Source: Candidatus Poribacteria bacterium
Lineage (GTDB): Bacteria > Poribacteria > WGA-4E > WGA-3G
Reading direction: 5' to 3'
Length of the DNA: 64,000 nucleotides
Assembly (NCBI GenBank): GCA_022825825.1
Contig: JAJDWA010000023.1
Coordinates: 76,707-140,706 of the forward strand
A program made the translations under genes and the position numbers. Numbering within the stretch: position 1 is the first letter of the stretch; each line of letters opens with the position of its first letter. The notes beneath the pieces were generated by a model that had not been told where the DNA came from, ran no database searches, and saw only the letters and a list, made by a program, of their open reading frames with translations. Below, in pieces: positions 18,374 through 26,565 of this stretch.

Positions 18374-21300
18374 TTATCCCTTATTCAGAACTTCATCCAA
18401 ATTAAGGATAAGATTTGCAATCATCGTCCATGTAGCGACTTCAACTGCATCTAATTTCTCATCAGGTTTCGATTCACCGACAGCAACGAGTTCTTTAGCT
18501 GCTTCCGGATTCGCTTTCAATTCCTCTGCATGCACCTGCATTGTCTCAAGGAGCAATTTTGCTTCCGTTGGTTTCGGTTCGCGGGCAGTTGCCATCTCAA
18601 AGATGTAAGCGATTCGTTCCTCCGGTGTTTTGCCACCCTCTTTAATCGTACGTTCCGCGAAAGCGCGTGCCGCTTCAACAAACTGCGGATCGTTCATCAA
18701 CATTAACGCCTGCATCGGTGTATTGGTGCGTTCACGGCGAATTGTGCAAGCCTCGCGGGATGGCGCATCTAAGATATTCATCTGCGGCGGCGGTGCAGTT
18801 CGCTTCCAGAACGTATAGAGACTTCTACGATATACCTTATCCGCACCGCTATCTTTCCTAAAGGTATCCGTATTAGAACCTGTAAACCCGACCGCTTTCC
18901 AAAGTCCACCGGGTTGCGGTGGTTTGACACTCGGTCCACCGATACGTTTATACAATAATCCACTAACAGCCAAGGCGTTATCGCGCACGATTTCGGCATC
19001 AAACCGATACCTTGGTGCGCGGGAGAACAGCACGTTATCCGCATCACGTTCCAATTTTTCAGGTGTAACCCGCGAACTCTGTCGGTATGTTGCTGATGTA
19101 AGCATCAGTTTCTGCATTTTCTGGATGTCCCAGCCAGAGGCGATGAATTCAGTTGCAAGCCAGTCGAGGAGTTCCGGATGTGTAGGCGGTGTGCCTTGCG
19201 TGCCGAAGTCCTCTGACGTTCTTACAATACCGGTACCGAAGATGTTTTGCCAGAAACGGTTAATCGTAACACGCGCGGTAAGCGGATGTTTACGGGAAAG
19301 CAGCCATTTTGCGAGTGAAAGTCTATTTGGCGGTGAACCTTTCACTATCGCCGGAAGTGCTGCCGGTGTTTGCGGGTAGACCTGATCGCCTCGGTGTTGA
19401 TATGCACCACGTTCCAGAATATACGCGCCGCGTGGTTCAGATCGTTCCTGCATCACCAACGTCGTCGTGAGCGAATTGTTGAGCGAATTTCGCTTGTTTT
19501 GCGTATCCGAGAGGTCTGCGTAGAGTTTTTTCAAATCCTCATCCGTTGAGACGTTTCTACGGTAGTATTCCCGAATTTGCGTCTGTTGATTGCCATTACG
19601 TTTGCCTCTTTCAACCGCTATTGTGTCAACGATGTTTGCTATTACCATCGGTGCATCGGATTCCATGCGGAAGAAGAAGCCTGACGGGCCGGAATAGTTG
19701 ACAACTTTTAGCAGTAAAGCATTGTTACCTGGGTTAAGCTGAATTTGGACTTTTTCGGTATCAGGTGCGGCATCGCGTTGAATGTTGCTGGCAAGCACCT
19801 CTGTCTGATTTACCCACACCTTCAACGCATCATTACTACTGAGGTAAAGCGTCACTTTCTGTTTGGTTTCAGAAGTAATATTCCGATAGAGATATGTCGC
19901 ACTGTTTTCACCAACAATGTCATTATGCACCTGTCCGTCCTGCCAATGCGTCTGCTGTTTCCACGTCAATTCTTGCGAACCGACAGTGAATTTATCCTTT
20001 GTATTGACAGGTTTGGTTTCCGGTTCATAAACATTGTAGAAAGCGATGTTACCGTGTTCTGCGGTAAACGGGCCGGCAGAATGCCAGTTCCCAAGCGATA
20101 CTTTAGAGCCGATCGGGTAAATAGTCGGGGCACCTGTAACAGCAAGCCTGAATCGGCCGAGATGGTGCTTAGCATGTTCAGATTCGTGCTTAAGGCGGAT
20201 TCTTAACAACCCACCTTCTGCACCGAATGGATTTGCAACAAGAAAGATTGCTTGCCGACTGTTGCCACGATTGTTATTACTTTCCAATCCCCAACCGGTT
20301 TCGGGTTTATCGTCAATCGCATTCGCAATGGCAAAACCGTCGCCGCCCTGCTCCTTGTCTGCCCATGCTTTTACAATGGGAACGGATGTCCACGGGTCTT
20401 TGGGTTCGGCAGGTTCTGCTGATTCTTCTGTTGCTTCATCAGCAACTTTTGCTTCATCGGTTTCTGGCGCCGCTTCTTCTGGTGCTGTATCTTCAGCGGG
20501 TTGTGCTTCATCAGTCACCGATGCTTCTTCAGATGCTTTATCAGCAGTTTCCTTATCATTTGTCTCTGGCGAAGCATCTTCAGTTTTTTCTGTATCATCT
20601 GCCGCTGCTTCTTCAGCAGCTTTCTGAGCTTCTGCAGCAGCCTTAGCCTCTTCAGCTGCCTTAGCCTCTGCAGCTGCTTTTGCTTCTGCCGCCGCTTTTG
20701 CTGCTTCGATCGCCTTCTGTGATGCTTCCTTCGCAGCATTAAGCTCTTGCTCTGCATCTGCAGAAGGAACAATATCAACAGAAAATCCTGTTAAAACCAC
20801 ATTGCTATTGTCATTGCGTCCGATACCACTTCCTGGCAAAGATTTATCAGGAATACCTTCCAATCGCACGGCACTCCATTTGCCAGGAGGTAGTTTTGCA
20901 ATAACTTCATACACCTCTTTGTCAGGATTCTCACCACTTGCCAAAACAGAATTATCTTCTTGTATTGCAACCGTTGCACCACCTTGTGAAAGCACAACTT
21001 CTGGCTTGATAAGTGTCCAGCGCGGCATTCTGTTTTCCCATGCCGTTTGGGCAGCATCAACCAGTGGCAATGGTCCCTTACTTCGTGCGTCTAAGTCTTT
21101 GATCAAGTCATCATATTTTGCGAGTTGCGCCTTCTGCTCTGATGTCGGCAACTTCACAACAGGCGGAGAGTCCTTACGGTTACCGTCCATCGCATTTTCA
21201 GTAATATTGTTGAAATAGGCAAAGAGTTGATAGTATTCTTTCTGTGAAATCGGGTCATATTTATGGTCGTGGCACTGTGCGCAACCAGCGGTTAAGCCCA

Positions 21301-22303
21301 TCCAGACGGTTGATGTCGTATTGACTCTATCAACAGCGTATCGAACGTAATATTCCTCAGCGATAGAACCACCTTCACTTGTTGTGACGTGGCATCGGTT
21401 GAAGCCAGTCGCGACGCGTTGATCAAGGGTCGGTTCAGGTAAAAGATCGCCTGCCAATTGCTCAATCGTAAACTGGTCAAACGGCATCTTATTGTTGAAC
21501 GCCTTAATAACCCAATCCCTATAGGGCCACATCTCACGGTAGTTGTCTAAATGCAGTCCGTGGGTATCGCCATAACGGGCTACATCTAACCAGAAACGCG
21601 CCATGTGTTCGCCATATTCGGGCTTTGCCATGAAGGTCTCAATCAATTTTTGATACGCATCGGGTGAATCGTCCGCGAGAAATTGGTAGATTTCTTCACG
21701 TGTTGGTGGCAAGCCAGTGAGATCGAAACTTAAGCGGCGAATTAACGTGCGTCTATCCGCTTCTTTGGCAGGTTGTAACCCCTCTTTTTCGAGACGGGCC
21801 AAGATAAACGCATCAATTGGATTTTTTACCCAGTCAGCATTTTTGACATCAGGTAATGTTGGACGGGCAGGTGTTGTAAATGCCCAATGTTCTTCCCATT
21901 GTGCACCTTCGGTTATCCACTGTTTGATGGTTTCTATTTGCTCTGGTGTTAATGTTTTATTGAAATCTGCTGGTGGCATCTGACGACTACCGTCATCAGA
22001 GGTGATACGGAGATAGAGTTCGCTCTCTTCTGGTTCGTTAGGAACGAGAATTGGATATCCACTTGGCTCAGAAAACGCGCCCTCTTTTGTATCAAGTCGT
22101 AGATTTGCCTGCCGAGTCTTTTCGTCTGGTCCGTGGCAGGCGAAACAGTTATCTGCTAAAATAGGACGAATGTCCTGGCTATAATTAACGGTAGTTTGTG
22201 GGGTTTCGTGGTGATCTGCAAATGCAATCGGCAATCCTAACATTGCGATACACAAACAGACTAACATAGCGGTTAGTGGGACTGTACTTTTAGCACTTTT
22301 CAC
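18374..22303 (-). CDS. PSD1-type cytochrome c, DUF1549 and DUF1553 domain protein
   Basis: Large exported protein (1309 aa) of the Planctomycetes type. After a signal peptide (residues 1-29) comes a PSD1 cytochrome-c-like domain with CFACH at 53-57 and the associated RLDTKEGAF. DUF1549 follows, including a second CAQCH-type haem motif. A central Ala/Glu-rich low-complexity linker occupies about residues 512-636. Next come a jelly-roll-like region and a C-terminal DUF1553. The start is a GTG with GGGAG 9 nt upstream. In related genomes such genes are paired with DUF1501, as they are here. The activity is unproven; an exported oxidative or polysaccharide-linked role is often proposed. Confidence 0.92.
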   Translation of the reverse strand: MKSAKSTVPLTAMLVCLCIAMLGLPIAFADHHETPQTTVNYSQDIRPILADNCFACHGPDEKTRQANLRLDTKEGAFSEPSGYPILVPNEPEESELYLRITSDDGSRQMPPADFNKTLTPEQIETIKQWITEGAQWEEHWAFTTPARPTLPDVKNADWVKNPIDAFILARLEKEGLQPAKEADRRTLIRRLSFDLTGLPPTREEIYQFLADDSPDAYQKLIETFMAKPEYGEHMARFWLDVARYGDTHGLHLDNYREMWPYRDWVIKAFNNKMPFDQFTIEQLAGDLLPEPTLDQRVATGFNRCHVTTSEGGSIAEEYYVRYAVDRVNTTSTVWMGLTAGCAQCHDHKYDPISQKEYYQLFAYFNNITENAMDGNRKDSPPVVKLPTSEQKAQLAKYDDLIKDLDARSKGPLPLVDAAQTAWENRMPRWTLIKPEVVLSQGGATVAIQEDNSVLASGENPDKEVYEVIAKLPPGKWSAVRLEGIPDKSLPGSGIGRNDNSNVVLTGFSVDIVPSADAEQELNAAKEASQKAIEAAKAAAEAKAAAEAKAAEEAKAAAEAQKAAEEAAADDTEKTEDASPETNDKETADKASEEASVTDEAQPAEDTAPEEAAPETDEAKVADEATEESAEPAEPKDPWTSVPIVKAWADKEQGGDGFAIANAIDDKPETGWGLESNNNRGNSRQAIFLVANPFGAEGGLLRIRLKHESEHAKHHLGRFRLAVTGAPTIYPIGSKVSLGNWHSAGPFTAEHGNIAFYNVYEPETKPVNTKDKFTVGSQELTWKQQTHWQDGQVHNDIVGENSATYLYRNITSETKQKVTLYLSSNDALKVWVNQTEVLASNIQRDAAPDTEKVQIQLNPGNNALLLKVVNYSGPSGFFFRMESDAPMVIANIVDTIAVERGKRNGNQQTQIREYYRRNVSTDEDLKKLYADLSDTQNKRNSLNNSLTTTLVMQERSEPRGAYILERGAYQHRGDQVYPQTPAALPAIVKGSPPNRLSLAKWLLSRKHPLTARVTINRFWQNIFGTGIVRTSEDFGTQGTPPTHPELLDWLATEFIASGWDIQKMQKLMLTSATYRQSSRVTPEKLERDADNVLFSRAPRYRFDAEIVRDNALAVSGLLYKRIGGPSVKPPQPGGLWKAVGFTGSNTDTFRKDSGADKVYRRSLYTFWKRTAPPPQMNILDAPSREACTIRRERTNTPMQALMLMNDPQFVEAARAFAERTIKEGGKTPEERIAYIFEMATAREPKPTEAKLLLETMQVHAEELKANPEAAKELVAVGESKPDEKLDAVEVATWTMIANLILNLDEVLNKG

Positions 22304-22368
22304 TGGAATTCACTCCCTTTTTCAATATAGCTTGCAAGATGAAACTTGTTATACAGGATATTATGTTA

Positions 22369-22380
22369 TGTAACGTTACA
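22369..22380. promoter_or_regulatory. 12-bp perfect palindrome in a divergent intergenic region
   Basis: TGTAACGTTACA is its own reverse complement. It sits between the divergent PSD1-type gene and the nuclease-like gene, where a dimeric regulator could bind. Position and symmetry are the only evidence. Confidence 0.3.
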
Positions 22381-22469
22381 ACAATCAAAAAGTTTAAAAA
22401 TGATTATGCCATTTTAAGACGTAAAAGGTTTTGTTGTCAATACTTTTTTAATTTCGAATTTAGTTTTTG

Positions 22470-22498
22470 TTGAAGATGTATCAAAAAGGTGCTATAAT
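22470..22498 (+). promoter_or_regulatory. Sigma70-type promoter for the nuclease-like gene
   Basis: TTGAAG (22470-22475) and a perfect TATAAT (22493-22498) are separated by 17 bp. Transcription should begin near 22505, after the upstream in-frame start codons, which supports the ATG at 22542 as the real start. Confidence 0.65.
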
Positions 22499-22541
22499 TT
22501 TAGTAGAGATTCTTCAGAAGATTTTATTAAGGGATAACAGC

Positions 22542-23150
22542 ATGGCATTTAGTGATTTCAAAGCAATCCCTGAAGTTCAGGAAAGATTTGGGATACGACA
22601 TGTGGAAAATGACTTTATAGAGACTGAAAACAGTGCCGGTCCTTCAGAAGAATTTCTGCATGAATTTGAATTTAACCGCGAATATATTGATGTTCTTACC
22701 TCTGAGGGCGCACGGTGTGAGGCAATTATCTTTCCTGTTTTGCGGGAAGTCTACAAAGAGTATGCTGAAGACTACGCACTTTGGATAAAAAAGCCGATCA
22801 CTTACGATGATGTTCTGAGTGGCACGCCAGATTATTTCATTTCAACACGATCTGAATTGGGAAAACTTGTTGTTGGCACGCCGTTGATAATGTTGGTTGA
22901 GGCGAAAAAGAACGATTTTGAAATAGGTTGGGGACAATGTTTAGCGGAGTTAGTCGCCGCGCAAAAGATAAACGATGATCCGGAACATTCTGTGTACGGT
23001 ATTGTCAGTGACGGAACACTCTGGCAGATTGGACACCTTGTCGGTGAAACCTTCACCCAAAACAGGACGAGTTTTAGCGTGGATAATTTGCCTGTCCTTT
23101 TTGGTGCAGTTGATTCAGTCTTTAAAGCGGCTAAAAACTCCGATCAGTAA
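22542..23150 (+). CDS. Predicted PD-(D/E)XK nuclease-fold protein of unknown function
   Basis: A 202-aa protein with a likely restriction-endonuclease-like core: an acidic residue at Asp97 in GTPDYFIS and the ExK motif LVEAKK (Glu120, Lys122) about 23 residues later, followed by GWGQCLAELVAAQ. This arrangement resembles the N-terminal domains of type I restriction subunits and stand-alone relatives. No methyltransferase or helicase is next to it. The start was placed at 22542 because a promoter ends just upstream; a longer frame back to 22467 overlaps the promoter. The function is unknown. Confidence 0.7.
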   Translation: MAFSDFKAIPEVQERFGIRHVENDFIETENSAGPSEEFLHEFEFNREYIDVLTSEGARCEAIIFPVLREVYKEYAEDYALWIKKPITYDDVLSGTPDYFISTRSELGKLVVGTPLIMLVEAKKNDFEIGWGQCLAELVAAQKINDDPEHSVYGIVSDGTLWQIGHLVGETFTQNRTSFSVDNLPVLFGAVDSVFKAAKNSDQ

Positions 23151-23163
23151 GCACTATTGCCGA

Positions 23164-23192
23164 TTGAAAGTGCATGAAAAAGATGGTATAAT
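23164..23192 (+). promoter_or_regulatory. Sigma70-type promoter upstream of the frameshifted small gene
   Basis: TTGAAA (23164-23169) and TATAAT (23187-23192) have a 17-bp spacer. The surrounding sequence closely resembles the promoter at 22470, including the AAAAAG spacer run and the TTTT.GTAG downstream segment. Confidence 0.65.
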
Positions 23193-23260
23193 TTTCGTAG
23201 GAAAACTGAAGATTGCAATTTGTTGTGGTCTTTTCCGAAATTACGCATCAGGAGAGAAGG

Positions 23261-23570
23261 ATGCCAACAATCACACACGGAAGTACAAGCGTTAGTAGCA
23301 AAACTACCAGATTCCAAATTACCGATAGCGTACCGGTTGCTGCATGCATTAACAGCATCGGAAGGTGAATCACCTCAAGCAAAATTCATGCGTCTTTCTG
23401 TAGATGAACGACGTCAGCTTCTATCACAACAGGCAGAACAGATGAAAACGCATTACGAACAGACAGCAGCTGAACGCACCGAATGGCAAACAGGAGATTT
23501 CATTGATGAATCCGAGACGCGGGGAAATTTGATTTGCCGACCTATTCCCCCGGAACCTTCTCAAAAATGA
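23261..23570 (+). pseudogene. Small antitoxin-like gene with an apparent 1-nt frameshift
   Basis: A strong ribosome site (GGAGAGAAGG) precedes the ATG at 23261, but that frame stops after 35 codons. The sequence continues as a well-formed alpha-helical protein one frame over: EVQALVAKLPDSKLPIAYRL, then FMRLSVDERRQLLSQQAEQM and ERTEWQTGDFIDE. Removing one G near 23279 would join them as MPTITHEVQALV. The content (helix-rich, with the SVDERRQLLSQQAE block) resembles small antitoxin-type proteins, but no toxin follows. It overlaps the convergent methyltransferase gene by 29 bp. A sequencing error remains possible. Confidence 0.5.
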
Positions 23571-24285
23571 TAACATGCTGCCATGGCAAACCATCAAGCG
23601 TCTCAATCCAAGACAGGGGATGCGGTGTCGCTTCTTTAATCACTTGCAATTCACTCATCTTGTGCAAACGTTTGATTGGTACATTGTCATCTTCCAAGCG
23701 ATATTCTATAAAAGCCACCCTACCACCTACTTTAAGGGCACGACAAATATTCTGCATCATCTCATACGGATGCGAAAATTCGTGGTAAACATCTACCATG
23801 ATGGCGAGGTCAACCGAGTTCGGTGGCAGTTTCGGATCGGTAATCGTGCCTAACACCCCTTTGATATTAGTAATACCTTCTTCTGCCATCTTTTTTGCCA
23901 GGATGTCAAGCATCTCCTCCTGAATTTCAACACCGTAGACGGTACCAGTTTTGCCAACTATAGGTGAGATGCGCCGGGCGATATAACCTGTCCCAACCCC
24001 AATATCAGCGACAACATCCCCTTCTTTTAGTTTCAACATTTCAATGAGTTTATTCGGCATCTCTTCACGTTCACGTTCTGGGCGTTCTAACCATCCCGCA
24101 GCGAGATGTCCCATCACCTGCGATATTTCGCGTCCCATATAGATTTTGCCGATACCATCTCGGCTTGGGGTGCGTTGTTCATAGCGCGTACTTGTTGGAC
24201 GTTGTGGGTCTTCAGCAGTTGTGGCATACCCGAACAGAAGAGCCATGCCAATAATGCTTACCAAAACATAAAGATTTTTACACAT
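23542..24285 (-). CDS. Class I SAM-dependent methyltransferase with signal peptide
   Basis: The 247-aa protein begins with a hydrophobic signal (YVLVSIIGMALLFGYA, residues 6-21), suggesting export or membrane anchoring, which is odd for a SAM enzyme. The SAM-binding motif I is VVADIGVGTGYIAR (about residues 88-101), and motif II is GVEIQEEMLDIL. SVDLAIMVDVYHEF follows as motif IV. The substrate is unknown. It ends inside the convergent small-gene locus. GGAG lies 9 nt before the ATG. Confidence 0.85.
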   Translation of the reverse strand: MCKNLYVLVSIIGMALLFGYATTAEDPQRPTSTRYEQRTPSRDGIGKIYMGREISQVMGHLAAGWLERPEREREEMPNKLIEMLKLKEGDVVADIGVGTGYIARRISPIVGKTGTVYGVEIQEEMLDILAKKMAEEGITNIKGVLGTITDPKLPPNSVDLAIMVDVYHEFSHPYEMMQNICRALKVGGRVAFIEYRLEDDNVPIKRLHKMSELQVIKEATPHPLSWIETLDGLPWQHVIIFEKVPGE

Positions 24286-24309
24286 CGATTTGATCTCCTA
24301 TATCTAATA

Positions 24310-24537
24310 TTAGTTGTAAACGACCATCTGGGATTTTTCCTTGTCCGCAGCATACGCAAAACAGGCGCGAATGTCAGTTTCGGTTAATTCGGGGAAATCA
24401 TTAAGAACTTCCGCTACTGTCATCCCCGATGCCAGATACTCAAAAACATCGTAAACAGTGATCCGCATTCCCCGAATACACGGCTGCCCACTGCGTTTGC
24501 CATGTTCAAAAGTAATAATGTCCCTATAGTTGTTCAT
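24310..24537 (-). CDS. DUF433 domain protein (predicted antitoxin)
   Basis: At 75 aa it has the DUF433 pattern: RSGQPCIRGMRITVYDVFEYL and MTVAEVLNDFPELTETDIRA, a winged-helix-like DNA-binding fold. Such proteins are commonly antitoxins paired with a PIN-like DUF5615 toxin encoded directly downstream. Here the next gene downstream is an unrelated methyltransferase, so the partner is missing locally. GAGGTG lies 5 nt before the ATG. Confidence 0.85.
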   Translation of the reverse strand: MNNYRDIITFEHGKRSGQPCIRGMRITVYDVFEYLASGMTVAEVLNDFPELTETDIRACFAYAADKEKSQMVVYN

Positions 24538-24627
24538 TTCCGCACCTCGTAGTGTAGATCCTTAAACTTTATTAAAACATCTCTATGAGAAGAGATGCCA
24601 ATCGCCTCTGCAGAAAAAGCCAATAGT

Positions 24628-25671
24628 TTACCACCTTCCGAGATAGAGTCCCCGGTTTTCCATCGGTATCGGTACACGAATGCCCTTTTGCCGTTGCGAA
24701 TCAACGATGGCAAAGACCATTTCGGTGCTGCGGTGTGCAAGTTGAATGTTGCCTTGTGTTTCAGTATCGGTGTCTATCGCTTCAACGATGTCTTCAATAC
24801 AACCTACGGTGCCACTTTTGCGTTCAAAAGGTGGGAATTGCGCGTCTAAAATTTCATTAAACTGCCCTTGCCGTTTGCGGAGTTGAAAACCGAGACCGTT
24901 GTTAAGAGAACGGACTGTACCTTCACTGCAATTTACTTCAAATTCGTAAGCGGTGCCAAGAATGCTGATGCCGTTGATACCGTTCTGAAAATGGATGAAT
25001 CCCATCACAATTCCTGGATCCGAATCGGTTCGGTTATCCTCAAAGTCGGCATCATCAACAGCAACATTGCCCTGTACGTATTCTATCGGTGAATCGCTTG
25101 CTAAAAAGAGAATAAGGTCGGCGGCGTGTGTGTAACCCCATAAAGCGGAACCACCCGAATAAGCGATGATAGAACGCCGTTCACCTAATTCGCCACTCTC
25201 AAGGATTTCACGCATCCTGATATAGCCCGGTGTGAAACGCCGCTGCGTGCCAAGATTGAATTTGATGTTATATTTCTCACACACCTCAAGCATAGCGTCC
25301 GCCTCTTCCATAGAGGCACAGAGCGGTTTGTCGCAATAGATGCCTTTGACGCCGTTTTCTGCGGCAAATTGTGTGATGTCTGCATGGTTACCCGGTCGCG
25401 TGGCAATGCTGATGATATCTGGTTTCTCTTGCACTATCATTTCTTGATAGTCAAGGTAGTATTTTGGGATGTCCCATTTGTCACAAACGGACTGTGCTTT
25501 TACTTCGACCACATCTGCTGCGGCGACAATTGTTGTTCGTTCAAAAGCGGTATAGCCCGCAGCATGTGAATATGGCAGCGCACCGTGGGGTGTTCCTTGC
25601 ACCTCTTCATCAATGGTGCCGCCCATTCGTCCGCAGCCGACAATACAGACGCGATATTGTGTGCTTTCCAT
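24628..25671 (-). CDS. Gfo/Idh/MocA family oxidoreductase
   Basis: NAD(P)-dependent sugar or inositol oxidoreductase (347 aa). The N-terminal Rossmann fold has VGCGRMGG (residues 10-17). YCDKPLCASMEEADAM follows, carrying the family EKP-like lysine as DKP. The C-terminal domain has the substrate-side GGSALWGYTHAADLI. The precise sugar is unknown. It is upstream of the DUF433 gene and downstream of two PhyH dioxygenases on the same strand (44-bp gap), so a catabolic operon is plausible. Confidence 0.9.
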   Translation of the reverse strand: MESTQYRVCIVGCGRMGGTIDEEVQGTPHGALPYSHAAGYTAFERTTIVAAADVVEVKAQSVCDKWDIPKYYLDYQEMIVQEKPDIISIATRPGNHADITQFAAENGVKGIYCDKPLCASMEEADAMLEVCEKYNIKFNLGTQRRFTPGYIRMREILESGELGERRSIIAYSGGSALWGYTHAADLILFLASDSPIEYVQGNVAVDDADFEDNRTDSDPGIVMGFIHFQNGINGISILGTAYEFEVNCSEGTVRSLNNGLGFQLRKRQGQFNEILDAQFPPFERKSGTVGCIEDIVEAIDTDTETQGNIQLAHRSTEMVFAIVDSQRQKGIRVPIPMENRGLYLGRW

Positions 25672-25715
25672 TAGAGTTCCTCCATTAGATTTCGTTTTGG
25701 ATACTGTAATTTTTG

Positions 25716-26555
25716 TTAGACGGTTAATTGAACAACATTCTGTTTAACAACTTCCTTTATATGTCCATAGGAAGCAGTTTTTGTCAATTCTTGCACCTCT
25801 GGAGACAAGCGATTAACAATGGCCTCTGGCAATCCAGACCTACCTTCATATTGCGGACGATATCGCAGAATAAGGAATCGTCTATCCCGATCTTTTGGTC
25901 TCCACTGCAAAACACCGTGCGTTAGAAGTTCGGAGATAACAAGGAAATCCCCCGCTTTCGGTGTGATATTGGTAAAAACGTCATCTGGTATCGGATCAAT
26001 GCCATCTGGTCCAGGTGTCAATAGGTCTTCAGGTCGTTCAAATTGACTCTTATGCGAACCTGGTATAACAATAAGTCCACCATCGCCAGGATTCACATCT
26101 GTCAAATAGAAAAACGCCACAAAATCGTTGCAGTAGATTTGACTATTTTTGACTTCGTAGCGTGTAAGCCAGTGGCGCCCCTCCCTTGCACAATGCAGCC
26201 CAGCGGGATTTGTTCCCATCGGTTGTCTGTCGGGATTGTGTTGTTCCAATGTAAGCGTCCCTGTTACAAACCTGGGTTTATCAAAGGTGAATTCTTTGAC
26301 AAGGGGCCAGATAGCGGGATGCACCGTCATCGCTTCAAGTGAACGGTCAAACGCGAATCCGTGTTCATATCTACCACCTTTGCCGGGTTCTAAATCACGG
26401 GGACGCGTCGTAAACCCTTCGGGGCGTTCATCAAGTGGCATGTGGATATATCTATCAACAGCCGCTTGTGCCGCTTTCAGGGCATCCCCTGTAACAGCGT
26501 TTTTAATATGTAGATAACCTGTAACATCAAATAGATAACGTTGTTCTGGTGTCAT
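25716..26555 (-). CDS. Phytanoyl-CoA dioxygenase family (PhyH) protein, HxA variant 1
   Basis: Predicted non-haem Fe(II) and 2-oxoglutarate oxygenase with a jelly-roll fold (279 aa). YLFDVTGYLHIKNAV marks the N terminus. The proximal iron motif reads LHCARE (His121, Ala123), so the usual Asp of HxD is replaced by Ala. The distal His is His213 in LLTHGV, and the 2-oxoglutarate-binding Arg is likely in the following RDRRFLILRY. PGDGGLIVIPGSHKS is the signature of this subfamily. It lies 10 bp downstream of its paralogue. The substrate is unknown. Confidence 0.9.
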   Translation of the reverse strand: MTPEQRYLFDVTGYLHIKNAVTGDALKAAQAAVDRYIHMPLDERPEGFTTRPRDLEPGKGGRYEHGFAFDRSLEAMTVHPAIWPLVKEFTFDKPRFVTGTLTLEQHNPDRQPMGTNPAGLHCAREGRHWLTRYEVKNSQIYCNDFVAFFYLTDVNPGDGGLIVIPGSHKSQFERPEDLLTPGPDGIDPIPDDVFTNITPKAGDFLVISELLTHGVLQWRPKDRDRRFLILRYRPQYEGRSGLPEAIVNRLSPEVQELTKTASYGHIKEVVKQNVVQLTV

Positions 26556-26565
26556 ATTTCTTCCT

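Noticed and set aside
24534..24740. 68-codon frame overlapping the Gfo/Idh/MocA gene end and the DUF433 start
   Set aside because: More than half of it lies inside the oxidoreductase gene, there is no ribosome site before its ATG, and it shows no family pattern. The ATGA overlap with DUF433 alone is not enough.
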